Shown piece after piece: positions 15,169 to 23,365 of a DNA stretch of 64,000 nt. A model generated the notes under the pieces. That model was not told the origin of the DNA and did not search any database. It was given only the letters and a program-made list of their open reading frames with translations. Position 1 is the first letter of the stretch; the number at the start of each line of letters is the position of its first letter. Position numbers and translations under genes: made by a program. Origin of the DNA: Chitinophaga dinghuensis (GTDB lineage Bacteria > Bacteroidota > Bacteroidia > Chitinophagales > Chitinophagaceae); NCBI RefSeq assembly GCF_003259435.1, contig NZ_QLMA01000011.1, positions 1 through 64,000 on the forward strand, in the 5' to 3' direction.

Positions 15169-15276
15169 TTTGCTGCTTTGCTGCCCTGCTGCTTTGCGAG
15201 CAAAAAAATCCCCATAGCGCCGCAGGCGCCCTCCTCGCGCCTTTGCGATTCTCTTTGCGTCTTTGCGAGAAAAATT
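15169..15276 (-). repeat. REP-like repeat, right copy (inverted)
   Basis: This is an imperfect inverted copy of 14894-15002: the words CTTTGCG and GCTGCTTTGC, and the core AGCGCCGCAGGCGCC (about 15216-15230), appear in the reverse order. It ends 25 bp before the folD start codon, close enough that its CTTTGCG words could serve as the -33 region of the folD promoter. Confidence 0.75.
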
Positions 15277-15289
15277 CCCGGCAAAATCA

Positions 15290-15297
15290 TACCTTTG
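15290..15297 (+). promoter_or_regulatory. -7 promoter element for folD
   Basis: TACCTTTG matches TAnnTTTG and ends 3 nt before the ATG at 15301, which predicts a leaderless message. A TTTG at 15262-15265, inside the repeat, is 24 bp upstream and could act as the -33 element. Confidence 0.55.
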
Positions 15298-15300
15298 CGC

Positions 15301-16188
15301 ATGCAAATTTTAGACGGTAAACATGTTTCAGAGGCTATCAAGGCCCAATTAGCTGCATCAGTGGCTGAATTAAAGGCTGCTGGCAAAAAGGTTCCGCACC
15401 TGGCAGCGATCCTGGTAGGAAATAATCCGGCCAGTGAGACCTACGTTGCTTCCAAAGTAAAGTCATGTGCAGAATGCGGTTATAACTCCACCCTCCTGCG
15501 TTTTGATGAGCAAATTTCTGAAAAGCACCTGCTGGACCAGATCATCCTGCTCAACGAAAATCCGGATATCGACGGTATCCTGGTGCAACTGCCTTTACCT
15601 AAGCATATCAGCGAAGAACTGGTGATCAATACCATTGATCCCAGCAAAGATGTGGACGGCTTCCATCCCATGAACGTGGGTAAAATGGTAAGTGGCCTGC
15701 CTGCATTCATTCCTGCTACCCCTTATGGTATCATGCTGATGCTGGAACATTATAACGTGCCTACTAAAGGAAAACATGCGGTAGTAATCGGTCGCAGCCA
15801 CATCGTTGGTACGCCTATCAGCATTCTGCTGAGTCGCAATACCAACCCTGGTAACTGCACCGTAACCCTCACCCATTCCCAGACACATAACCTGCCTGAA
15901 ATTTGCCGCCAGGCAGATATCATCGTAGCCGCTATCGGTAAGCCTAACTTCGTTACCGCTGATATGGTAAAAGAAGGCGCCGTAATTGTGGACGTTGGTA
16001 TCAACCGCGTAGCAGACGCCAGCAAGAAAAGTGGTTTCCGCCTCATCGGTGACGTGAAATTTGATGAAGTTGCCCCTAAATGCAGCTTTATCACCCCGGT
16101 ACCAGGTGGCGTAGGCCCAATGACCATTGCGGCGTTGCTGAAAAATACCTATCAGGCCTGTATCGGTCAGAAAGGTAGTATGAATTAA
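15301..16188 (+). CDS. folD: Bifunctional methylenetetrahydrofolate dehydrogenase/cyclohydrolase
   Basis: A 295-residue enzyme, typical FolD length, that interconverts 5,10-methylene-THF and 10-formyl-THF with NADP. Signatures seen are the catalytic-Lys region YVASKVKSC (near 46), GILVQLPLPKHI (about 87-98), KDVDGFHPMNVG (about 117-128), the NADP-binding GRSHIVGTPIS (about 163-173) and PVPGGVGPMTIA near the C-terminus. The start at 15301 is fixed by the conserved ILDGK directly after it. A longer open frame upstream runs through repeats and is not coding. queE follows 40 bp downstream on the same strand and may be co-transcribed. Confidence 0.96.
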   Translation: MQILDGKHVSEAIKAQLAASVAELKAAGKKVPHLAAILVGNNPASETYVASKVKSCAECGYNSTLLRFDEQISEKHLLDQIILLNENPDIDGILVQLPLPKHISEELVINTIDPSKDVDGFHPMNVGKMVSGLPAFIPATPYGIMLMLEHYNVPTKGKHAVVIGRSHIVGTPISILLSRNTNPGNCTVTLTHSQTHNLPEICRQADIIVAAIGKPNFVTADMVKEGAVIVDVGINRVADASKKSGFRLIGDVKFDEVAPKCSFITPVPGGVGPMTIAALLKNTYQACIGQKGSMN

Positions 16189-16228
16189 CAGGTTCCGAAA
16201 AAAGACGGACCTTTGCAGGGTTAGAACA

Positions 16229-16852
16229 ATGTCAGTAATTACTTCAAATATCGCCAACACACTGCCCGTTATGGAGCGCTTCTACACCATTCAGGGAGAA
16301 GGTCTCTATCAGGGCAGAGCCGCCTATTTCATCCGTCTTGGCGGATGCGATGTAGGCTGCCATTGGTGCGACGTAAAAGATAGCTGGGATGCGGACAAAC
16401 ACCCGCAGCTGACCATAGACAATATCGTCAGTGAAGCGGCATCCTATCCTGGCCGTATAGCCGTTATTACCGGTGGAGAACCGCTGCTTCACCAGCTGGA
16501 CGGCCTTACCAAGGCCTTACACAAACAAGGTTTCCGCACACATATGGAAACCTCCGGCTCCTCCCCTCTCAGTGGCAACTGGGACTGGATTACGCTGTCG
16601 CCAAAAAAATTCAAAGCTCCCCTCCCGGAAGTATGTAAAGCTGCCAGCGAACTCAAGGTGGTTATCTTCAACAAATCTGATTTCGCCTGGGCAGAAAAAC
16701 ATGCTGCAATGGTCGGCAAAAATTGTCGCCTCTACCTGCAGCCCGAATGGAGCAAAAGCGCGGAAATGCTCCCGCTCATCATCGATTATATCAAGGACAA
16801 CCCACAATGGCAACTGTCATTACAAGTCCACAAGTATATCAACGTTCCTTAA
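16229..16852 (+). CDS. queE: 7-carboxy-7-deazaguanine synthase (radical SAM)
   Basis: A 207-residue radical SAM enzyme that converts 6-carboxytetrahydropterin, the QueD product, to 7-carboxy-7-deazaguanine in queuosine synthesis. The cluster ligands are Cys40, Cys44 and Cys47 in GGCDVGCHWCDVKDSW (C-x3-C-x2-C); FYTIQGEG (18-25) and GGEPLL (near 87) are further family marks. A later ATG at 16271, just before ERFYTIQGEG, is a possible alternative start. A hairpin terminator follows directly. queD and folE are 40 kb away in the same window and tgt is 14 kb away, so the pathway genes are dispersed. Confidence 0.94.
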   Translation: MSVITSNIANTLPVMERFYTIQGEGLYQGRAAYFIRLGGCDVGCHWCDVKDSWDADKHPQLTIDNIVSEAASYPGRIAVITGGEPLLHQLDGLTKALHKQGFRTHMETSGSSPLSGNWDWITLSPKKFKAPLPEVCKAASELKVVIFNKSDFAWAEKHAAMVGKNCRLYLQPEWSKSAEMLPLIIDYIKDNPQWQLSLQVHKYINVP

Positions 16853-16860
16853 AAGTTTAG

Positions 16861-16886
16861 TCCCCGGTTCAACACCGGGGATTTTT
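16861..16886 (+). terminator. Terminator after queE
   Basis: An 8-bp stem TCCCCGGT (16861-16868) with ACCGGGGA (16874-16881), followed by T5, 9 bp after the queE stop codon. Confidence 0.85.
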
Positions 16887-16927
16887 CTTTTAAATAAACA
16901 TCCTATTTTACACGTTGTATTATTGCT

Positions 16928-18811
16928 ATGAAAAAATCCTTTCTGCTGTTATCAGCTTTCTTTTCGGTCCTGCAGCTACATGCTCAGTTCGTAACGTCTG
17001 AGAATGCCCCTAAAAAGGCTAAAGCAGCCTTCGACAAAGCGCAGGCCGCCATCAGTACCTACAATACCCAAGAGGCCATTCCTTTCCTGAAAGAGGCCCT
17101 TAACATCGCTCCTAACTACCTCGATGCATACGGACAACTAGGTATGTGCTACCTGGAAACCAAAGACTATAAAGACGCCCTGGCCGCGTTTGGTAAATAT
17201 AAACAACTGGATAGCTCCAGCTTACGTCAGGTAATGGTACCCTATTCCCGCGCATTCGCCGGTACAGGCGATTTCCAGAGCGCGCTGCAAATGGTAAATC
17301 AATATATCGCCGGTTCTAAAACAGGCACCAGAAACGCCGAGAAACTGAAAGCCAATTATGAATTTGCAGTGACCCACCAAAAGGAAATCCCCTTTCATCC
17401 GCAAAACCTCGGTGATCACATCAACAGCAGCGATCCCGAGTACTTTCCATCTCTCACTATCGATGGTAAAACACTGGTATTCACCAGAAGAGTAAACGGT
17501 CGCAATGAGGATTTTTATATCACTCACCGCGACAGTACCGGATGGAGCCCCGCTAAAGATATGGGAGAACCTATCAACACTTCATTTAACGAAGGAGCAC
17601 AACATATTTCACAAGATGGTACCATCCTTTTGTACACCGGCTGTGATTTCCCGGAAGGCAGAGGAAGCTGCGATCTCTATATTTCTTATAAAACAAACAG
17701 CGGCTGGACTAAACCACAAAACCTCGGCGCACCTATCAATACGCGCGACTGGGAGTCCCAGCCTTCATTGACTGCCGACAACCAAACTATTTATTTTGCC
17801 CGCGAAACGCCTACCAACGGCTCTGATATTTTCGTTTCACATCTGCTGCCAAGTGGCCGCTGGAGCGACCCTGAAGGTCTTGGTCCCAATATCAATACCA
17901 GAGGCAGAGAAACCACTCCGTTTATTCACGCTGACGGACAAACGCTGTATTTCGCATCGAACGGACTACCTGGCTATGGCGGACTCGATATTTATTATTC
18001 CCGCAAACAATCCGATGGTAGCTGGGGGCCGGCTGTAAACCTTGGATACCCTATCAATACTATTGACGAAGAAGGCTCCCTGATTGTAGATGCCAGCGGA
18101 AAGACCGCCTACTTTGCTTCCGACAGAGCGGAAGGCAAAGGCTCCCTGGATATTTACAGTTTTGAATTATATCCGGAAGCAAGACCACTGCAAACGTTAT
18201 ATGTGAAAGGGTTCGTGTATGACAGCGTAACACAACAAAGACTGCCCGCCAATATTGACGTTATTGAACTACAAGGTAGCACACAGGTAGCGCGGTTCGC
18301 CACAGGTGGAAACGGCGAATTCCTCGCCACATTGCCAGTAGGAAAGGACTATGCATTTCATGTGAGCAAGAAAGGATACCTGTTTTACTCTGATAATTTT
18401 TCCTTGAAAGATCATAATCCCGATCATCCCTTTGAGAAAAATATCCCATTGCAACCGCTCGCAGCCAATGCCAGTATTGTGTTGCATAATATTTTCTTCG
18501 ACACCAAACAGTATGAGCTAAAACCGGCGTCTATGCTGGAGATGGATAGATTAGTAAAATTATTAAATGAAAATCCGACGTTGAAAATTGAGATCGCAGG
18601 GCATACGGATAATGTGGGTTCGGATAAAGATAACCAGTTGCTTTCTGAGAACAGAGCAAAAGCGGTTGTGACTTATCTCGTACAACATGGCATTGATGCC
18701 AAACGCTTAAGTAGTAAGGGTTATGGCAAATCCCAACCTGTTGCAACGAACGATACAGAAGAAGGAAGAGCTACCAACAGAAGAACAGTTTTCAAAGTTA
18801 TTAGTTTGTGA
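16928..18811 (+). CDS. OmpA-family protein with TPR, PD40 propeller and regulatory-like domain (PorE-like architecture)
   Basis: A 627-residue exported protein (signal peptide about 1-20, ending LHAQ). In order: TPR-like helices (about 30-150); a beta-propeller of PD40/WD40-like repeats (about 150-415) with repeated LGxPINT and TLYFAS-type words; a carboxypeptidase-regulatory-like beta domain (about 425-505, YVKGFVYDSVTQQRLPANID); and an OmpA C-terminal peptidoglycan-binding domain (about 515-627, IAGHTDNVGSDKDN). This is the domain order of PorE (PG1058) of the P. gingivalis T9SS. Unlike PorE, its signal peptide lacks a lipobox Cys. Such proteins are multicopy in Bacteroidota, so a T9SS role is only possible. 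Confidence 0.88.
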   Translation: MKKSFLLLSAFFSVLQLHAQFVTSENAPKKAKAAFDKAQAAISTYNTQEAIPFLKEALNIAPNYLDAYGQLGMCYLETKDYKDALAAFGKYKQLDSSSLRQVMVPYSRAFAGTGDFQSALQMVNQYIAGSKTGTRNAEKLKANYEFAVTHQKEIPFHPQNLGDHINSSDPEYFPSLTIDGKTLVFTRRVNGRNEDFYITHRDSTGWSPAKDMGEPINTSFNEGAQHISQDGTILLYTGCDFPEGRGSCDLYISYKTNSGWTKPQNLGAPINTRDWESQPSLTADNQTIYFARETPTNGSDIFVSHLLPSGRWSDPEGLGPNINTRGRETTPFIHADGQTLYFASNGLPGYGGLDIYYSRKQSDGSWGPAVNLGYPINTIDEEGSLIVDASGKTAYFASDRAEGKGSLDIYSFELYPEARPLQTLYVKGFVYDSVTQQRLPANIDVIELQGSTQVARFATGGNGEFLATLPVGKDYAFHVSKKGYLFYSDNFSLKDHNPDHPFEKNIPLQPLAANASIVLHNIFFDTKQYELKPASMLEMDRLVKLLNENPTLKIEIAGHTDNVGSDKDNQLLSENRAKAVVTYLVQHGIDAKRLSSKGYGKSQPVATNDTEEGRATNRRTVFKVISL

Positions 18812-18832
18812 GACGACAACTGCTCCCAATAA

Positions 18833-18865
18833 AAAATCCCCGCAAATCAAGGATCTGCGGGGATT
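18833..18865. terminator. Bidirectional terminator
   Basis: Arms AAATCCCCGCA (18833-18843) and TGCGGGGATTT (18855-18865) with an 11-nt loop, between the convergent OmpA-family and phosphatase genes. Confidence 0.85.
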
Positions 18866-18878
18866 TGCTTTTATAGCA

Positions 18879-19691
18879 CTAGTAATTTCTCAGTTTCGAT
18901 TTCATGATGGAATCTTTCTGTTGTTCCGTCAGTTTGTATTGGAAATTATACAATGCCCCTTCCCAATCGCCATACATAGGATTAGGCAGCACGATATACC
19001 TGGAACCGAAGTTGGTAGCGGCATTCAGTGCAGCGGCATTTCTCTCTTCGTAAGGTTTCTTATCGAAGATATTGGAGAAGTCGCTCAGGTTATCCCCAAA
19101 AAGCAGTACGATATCATATTGCTGTAACACTTGCTGGCGGCGAGGTTCCTTACCAGAAGTGGTGGTTTTCAGCAACAGGTGCTGATCATCTGCATCCGGG
19201 AAATTATACTTACGCAGATTAGCCAGGGTAACGGCTCTTTCTGATTCCAGTCTGTTAGTGATGTAAAATACTTTTACCCCTTTGGAAGCGGCATATTTAA
19301 AGAAGGCAGGTGCGCCTGGAACCGTATCAGCAGCGGCTTTCGCGGTCCATTCCAACCAGCTTTTCTCATCATATCCTTTATGGTTCAGTGCCTGATGCAC
19401 TGAATAAGGACTGTTATCCAGCACTGTTTCATCGATATCAGTAACTACTGCAAGTGGTTTATCGCCTTTGGCAGCGAGGTATTGATCCAGCTTCCATGTT
19501 GCCAGTTGATAAGCCTGGAGGCAGAGCGCCTTGTATTCGCCTGATTGTTGTTGCCACAGCGCAGCCCATGCCGCACCTTGCGGAGTCAGTGTTGTATTGC
19601 CGGCAGCAGTGTGGCCGGTAGTCGTTTGTGTAGACTTGCACGCCATCATTCCAGCGAGCAGTACAACACCCCAAAACCTTTTCATCATCAT
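18879..19691 (-). CDS. 5'-nucleotidase, lipoprotein e(P4) family (acid phosphatase)
   Basis: A 270-residue lipoprotein: the signal peptide ends in MMAC, making Cys18 the lipidated residue. It is a HAD-superfamily phosphatase with the nucleophile motif TDIDET (Asp85, Asp87) and the distal acidic motif LLFGDNLSDF (near 202-211), as in the class C acid phosphatase P4 of Haemophilus, which dephosphorylates NMN and 5'-nucleotides at the outer membrane. Nutrient scavenging is the likely role. The start is the first of three consecutive Met codons; the third would work equally well. An exact -7 box is 21 nt upstream. Confidence 0.92.
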   Translation of the reverse strand: MMMKRFWGVVLLAGMMACKSTQTTTGHTAAGNTTLTPQGAAWAALWQQQSGEYKALCLQAYQLATWKLDQYLAAKGDKPLAVVTDIDETVLDNSPYSVHQALNHKGYDEKSWLEWTAKAAADTVPGAPAFFKYAASKGVKVFYITNRLESERAVTLANLRKYNFPDADDQHLLLKTTTSGKEPRRQQVLQQYDIVLLFGDNLSDFSNIFDKKPYEERNAAALNAATNFGSRYIVLPNPMYGDWEGALYNFQYKLTEQQKDSIMKSKLRNY

Positions 19692-19712
19692 TTTATTGGC
19701 TGTTAGTTACTG

Positions 19713-19720
19713 CAAAAATA
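19713..19720 (-). promoter_or_regulatory. -7 promoter element for the e(P4) phosphatase
   Basis: CAAAAATA on the plus strand is TATTTTTG on the minus strand, 21 nt before the start codon. Confidence 0.5.
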
Positions 19721-19784
19721 AATCACCTGGAGAAGAAAAAACTACCGTTGATAAATTGTAATTTAAAAGGCTAAATTGTTTGTT

Positions 19785-20900
19785 ATGCCCTCCGAATTAA
19801 TGTATCAGATTGCATTAACCCAGGTCCCTATGATCGGGGACGTTACCATCAGGAAGTTACTGGACCATTTTCAGAGCGCTACGGCCATTTTCCAGGCCAG
19901 GCAGCAGGAATTGGAAAGAATTGAGCAGGTAGGTAGTGTGAAAGCTACGGCTATCAAGCATTTCCGGGATTATGACAAGGTAATGCAAGAGTTGACCTTC
20001 ATAGAAAAGTATGCTATACAAGTGATTTTTTATGGAGACGAACGTTATCCTATGCGGCTGCAACACTGCGCAGATGCGCCCTCTCTCCTCTATTACAAAG
20101 GAAGTTCGCCACTGCATACCTCCAGGATGGTGAGTATAGTGGGAACCAGGCAACCTTCCCCGTATGGCAGTAAAGTATGCGTACAACTGGTACAGGAGCT
20201 TTGTAAAGCAGGGATTACCATTGTGAGCGGACTGGCATATGGAATCGATATCCTGGCACATAGAACGGCAGTGGATTTGGGATGCCCTACTATCGGCGTA
20301 CTTGCACATGGACTGGATAGGATCTATCCGCCTGCCCATATGGAAATAGCTAAGGAAATGATGAACTGCGGCGGGTTGCTAACAGATTATCCCAGCAAAA
20401 CTTTGCCCGACAGGCAGAACTTCCCCAGGAGAAACCGGATTGTAGCAGGATTGACAGATGCTACAGTGGTGATAGAAAGCGGTCAGAAAGGAGGGTCGCT
20501 CATTACGGCTGAGCTGGCAGGAGGCTATAACAGGGATGTTTTTGCTGTACCAGGCCATGTGGGCGACTGGCATGCAACGGGATGCCACGAACTCATCCGC
20601 CAAAATAAGGCAGTATTAGTAACAGAAGCGGCCGATATCATCCAGGCTATGAGATGGGAAGAAAAAGCGACTTCTTCGAAAATGGCCGTTCAGTCATCCT
20701 TGTTTCATACACTGGACCCAGCCGAGCAAACAATCATGCAACTTTTTAATAATAAGTCGAGATTGCATTTAGAGGAAATATATATACTGAGTCGGCTAAG
20801 CGGTAGTCAGGTGGCCACAGCAGTGTTTAATCTGGAAATGCAGCAGTTAATAAAATGTTTGCCTGGTCAGCAATATGAGCCTGTCAGCCCGGTGTCATGA
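19785..20900 (+). CDS. dprA: DNA-processing protein DprA (Smf)
   Basis: A 371-residue protein from the ATG at 19785; a TTG three codons earlier (19776) is a less likely start. The N-terminal SAM-like helices are followed by the DprA Rossmann fold: VSIVGTRQPSPYG (near 109), SGLAYGIDILAHRTA, IGVLAHGLDRIYPPAH, FPRRNRIVAGL and SGQKGGSLITAELA. The C-terminus (about 305-360) fits the DprA winged helix. DprA loads RecA on incoming single-stranded DNA during natural transformation; in non-competent lineages it is kept with no clear role. It has no other competence genes around it. Confidence 0.94.
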   Translation: MPSELMYQIALTQVPMIGDVTIRKLLDHFQSATAIFQARQQELERIEQVGSVKATAIKHFRDYDKVMQELTFIEKYAIQVIFYGDERYPMRLQHCADAPSLLYYKGSSPLHTSRMVSIVGTRQPSPYGSKVCVQLVQELCKAGITIVSGLAYGIDILAHRTAVDLGCPTIGVLAHGLDRIYPPAHMEIAKEMMNCGGLLTDYPSKTLPDRQNFPRRNRIVAGLTDATVVIESGQKGGSLITAELAGGYNRDVFAVPGHVGDWHATGCHELIRQNKAVLVTEAADIIQAMRWEEKATSSKMAVQSSLFHTLDPAEQTIMQLFNNKSRLHLEEIYILSRLSGSQVATAVFNLEMQQLIKCLPGQQYEPVSPVS

Positions 20901-20956
20901 TTCAGAAGATTCACATCTGCTTAACGTTGAAATTTTATTTATTGCGCAAATAGGTG

Positions 20957-20964
20957 TATATTTG
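20957..20964 (+). promoter_or_regulatory. -7 promoter element for guaB
   Basis: TATATTTG matches TAnnTTTG, 36 nt upstream of the guaB ATG. Confidence 0.5.
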
Positions 20965-21000
20965 CGTGCAATTATTTTTTAACTGACAAATAGTTGCATC

Positions 21001-22473
21001 ATGCCTGCGGGAAAATCTAAACCCAAATTTGTAGCTGACGGACTGACATTTGATGATGTACTCCTCGTTCCGGCCTACTCCGAAGTTCATCCGAAAGATG
21101 TAAATATCTCTACGCAATTAACAAAAAACATACGGCTCAATTTACCGATGGTATCTGCCGCTATGGATACTGTTACCGAAGCCAATTTGGCTATCGCCCT
21201 GGCGAGAGAGGGTGGAATTGGTATTCTCCACAAAAACATGAGTATTGAAAGACAAGCTGAAATGGTTCGTCGCGTTAAGCGTAGCGAAAGCGGTCTGATT
21301 ATGGACCCTGTTACCTTAAAGGCGGACGCTACTATTGGCGAGGCTTTAAGACTCATGAAGGAAAACGGCATTGGTGGTATTCCAATCGTAGACGACGCGA
21401 ATAAACTGGTGGGTATCTTAACCAACAGAGATCTGCGTTTTGAAAAAAATAAAAAGCGTCTGGTAAAAGAAGTAATGACCAGCGAAAAACTGGTTACTGC
21501 TCCTGAAGGTACAGACCTGAAAAAAGCAGAGAAAATTCTCCAGCAATACAAGATTGAAAAGCTGCCTGTAGTGAATAAGCAAGGTAAACTGGTAGGTTTG
21601 ATCACATACCGTGATATCCTCCAGCTGACCAGCTATCCTAATGCAGTGAAAGATGAATTTGGTCGTTTACTGGTAGGCGCTGCGCTGGGTATTACACCAG
21701 ATGTGCTGGATCGTGCACAGGCACTGATCAATGTAGGTGTGGATGTAGTTTGCCTGGATAGCTCTCATGGCCATTCCATTGCAGTACTCAACACGCTGAA
21801 AAAACTGAAAAAAGCATTCCCTAAATTACAAGTGATCGCAGGTAACGTAGCTACTGCAGAAGGTGCACTGGCACTGGCTGCTGCTGGCGCCGATGCGGTG
21901 AAAGTAGGTGTGGGTCCTGGTTCTATCTGTACTACCCGTATCGTAACAGGCGCTGGTTTCCCTCAGCTGTCTGCCGTTATGGACGCTGCAGAAGCACTGA
22001 AAAAACAAGGTATTCCTGTTATCGCTGATGGCGGTATCCGTTATACCGGCGATATGGTGAAAGCCATCGCTGCTGGTGCATCTTGCATCATGGCTGGTTC
22101 TATCTTCGCAGGTGTGGAAGAAAGCCCTGGAGAAACAATCATCTACGAAGGACGTAAATTCAAATCTTACCGTGGTATGGGTTCTATTGAAGCCATGCAG
22201 GAAGGTAGTAAAGATCGTTACTTCCAGGATGAAGACGATATCAAGAAACTGGTTCCGGAAGGTATCGTAGGTCGCGTACCTTACAAAGGCTACCTCTCTG
22301 AAGTGATTCAGCAGTTCGTAGGCGGTCTTCGCGCTGGTATGGGTCTGACTGGCTCTAAAGATGTTAAAACTTTACAGGCTGCCCAGTTCGTGAAAATCAC
22401 TGCTGCTACTGTAAAAGAAAACCACCCGCATGATGTGGTAATCACTAAGGAAGCGCCTAACTATAGCAGATAA
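21001..22473 (+). CDS. guaB: Inosine-5'-monophosphate dehydrogenase
   Basis: A 490-residue enzyme, typical length, catalysing the NAD-dependent oxidation of IMP to XMP, the first committed step to guanine nucleotides. It has the TIM-barrel N-terminus (DDVLLVPAYSEV near 19), two CBS domains (about 95-205: IGEALRLMKENGIGGIPIV and LPVVNKQGKLVGLITYRD), the catalytic Cys310 in GPGSICTTR, and the flap KSYRGMGSIEAM. Codon usage with many GGT and CTG suggests high expression. It has its own promoter and terminator. Confidence 0.97.
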   Translation: MPAGKSKPKFVADGLTFDDVLLVPAYSEVHPKDVNISTQLTKNIRLNLPMVSAAMDTVTEANLAIALAREGGIGILHKNMSIERQAEMVRRVKRSESGLIMDPVTLKADATIGEALRLMKENGIGGIPIVDDANKLVGILTNRDLRFEKNKKRLVKEVMTSEKLVTAPEGTDLKKAEKILQQYKIEKLPVVNKQGKLVGLITYRDILQLTSYPNAVKDEFGRLLVGAALGITPDVLDRAQALINVGVDVVCLDSSHGHSIAVLNTLKKLKKAFPKLQVIAGNVATAEGALALAAAGADAVKVGVGPGSICTTRIVTGAGFPQLSAVMDAAEALKKQGIPVIADGGIRYTGDMVKAIAAGASCIMAGSIFAGVEESPGETIIYEGRKFKSYRGMGSIEAMQEGSKDRYFQDEDDIKKLVPEGIVGRVPYKGYLSEVIQQFVGGLRAGMGLTGSKDVKTLQAAQFVKITAATVKENHPHDVVITKEAPNYSR

Positions 22474-22498
22474 AACTGTAAAACAGTTAAATATAATT

Positions 22499-22538
22499 CA
22501 ACCGCAGCAGATACCAGTTATTTGCTGCGGTTGCTTGT
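22499..22538 (+). terminator. Terminator after guaB
   Basis: An 11-bp stem CAACCGCAGCA (22499-22509) with TGCTGCGGTTG (22523-22533), then a CTTGTTTT tail. Confidence 0.8.
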
Positions 22539-22593
22539 TTTAGCACCAAGTTATCCTGATTATTCTAAACCCCGTTTTTATTATCTTTTCAAC

Positions 22594-23253
22594 ATGAAAA
22601 GAATTGCTGACGCGTGTCTCTCCCTAATCCTCCTATGTAGCTGCGCCTATAACGGTCATGCACAAACGCGCAAATCTGTTACTCATCAACTTACATCTAT
22701 GCAAGCACATTCATCCGGGAAAATGAATCAGCAATGGGCAGACAGCCTGAATGCCATTTTTGATGCAGACCAGGAAGCACGCAAAAAATACCTTGACATC
22801 GTCAACACCAATCCGGATAGTACTACGCTAAATGCCGCCGTGCAAGAACTGCATCTCACGGATGAAAAAAATCAACAGTACATCTGCCAATTCATAGATC
22901 AACATGGATGGGTAGGCCCTGACGAAGTGGGTATGAAAGGCGCTGGCACTTTATTCCTGGTGATTCAACATGCCCCCTTGCCCATACAAGAAAAGTATAT
23001 CCCTTTATTACGGGAAGCGGTGAAGCTGCAAAAAGCCCGACCAGAGGATCTTGCATTGATGGAAGACAGAATTTCTGTTAAGAAATATGGTTATCAGATA
23101 TATGGCAGTCAGGTAAGAACCATTGATGGCAAAACAGTGCTATTCCCAATCAAAGAGGAAAAAGATGTGAATAAAAGGCGCGCCGCTGTTGGATTACAGC
23201 CCATTGAGGAATATGTGAAATACTTTAACATGACCTATACACCGCCTAAGTAA
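22594..23253 (+). CDS. DUF6624-type exported protein
   Basis: A 219-residue protein from the ATG at 22594. An in-frame extension to 22522 overlaps the guaB terminator and is rejected. The N-terminus MKRIADACLSLILLCSCAYNG is a signal peptide with a possible lipobox (LCSC). The C-terminal part, with INQHGWVGPDE-like QFIDQHGWVGPDEVG, LFLVIQHAPLPIQEKYIPLL, LALMEDRI and YQIYGSQV, is the pattern of DUF6624, a family of unknown function common in Bacteroidota. A short hairpin at 23286-23313 ends the unit. Confidence 0.75.
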   Translation: MKRIADACLSLILLCSCAYNGHAQTRKSVTHQLTSMQAHSSGKMNQQWADSLNAIFDADQEARKKYLDIVNTNPDSTTLNAAVQELHLTDEKNQQYICQFIDQHGWVGPDEVGMKGAGTLFLVIQHAPLPIQEKYIPLLREAVKLQKARPEDLALMEDRISVKKYGYQIYGSQVRTIDGKTVLFPIKEEKDVNKRRAAVGLQPIEEYVKYFNMTYTPPK

Positions 23254-23285
23254 TCATATCACATCATCAAAAATAATATATTTAT

Positions 23286-23313
23286 AAAGGGGCTGCGATA
23301 GCATCCCTTTTTG
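23286..23313 (+). terminator. Terminator after the DUF6624 gene
   Basis: AAAGGGG and CCCTTT arms with an inner GC/GC pair around GATA, followed by TTTTTG. The same TTG (23311-23313) is 19 bp before TATCTTCG (23333-23340), a possible lnt promoter with one mismatch. Confidence 0.65.
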
Positions 23314-23365
23314 TTTTACGGCAAAGCAAACTTATCTTCGTTGCCGTCAATTTTCAGGTTACAAA

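Larger units (their letters stand above)
14706..15300. other. 595-bp gap containing a pair of inverted repeats
   Basis: No supported gene. The gap holds two REP-like repeats in opposite orientation (14894-15002 and 15169-15276), an AT-rich middle part (about 15060-15165) with many TTAAT/ATTAAT words, and the folD promoter at the right end. The open frame that runs through it into folD is rejected because it translates the repeats. Confidence 0.7.

Noticed and set aside
14965..15300. In-frame N-terminal extension of folD
   Set aside because: It translates the two REP-like repeats and the folD promoter; the family N-terminus (ILDGK) is at 15301.
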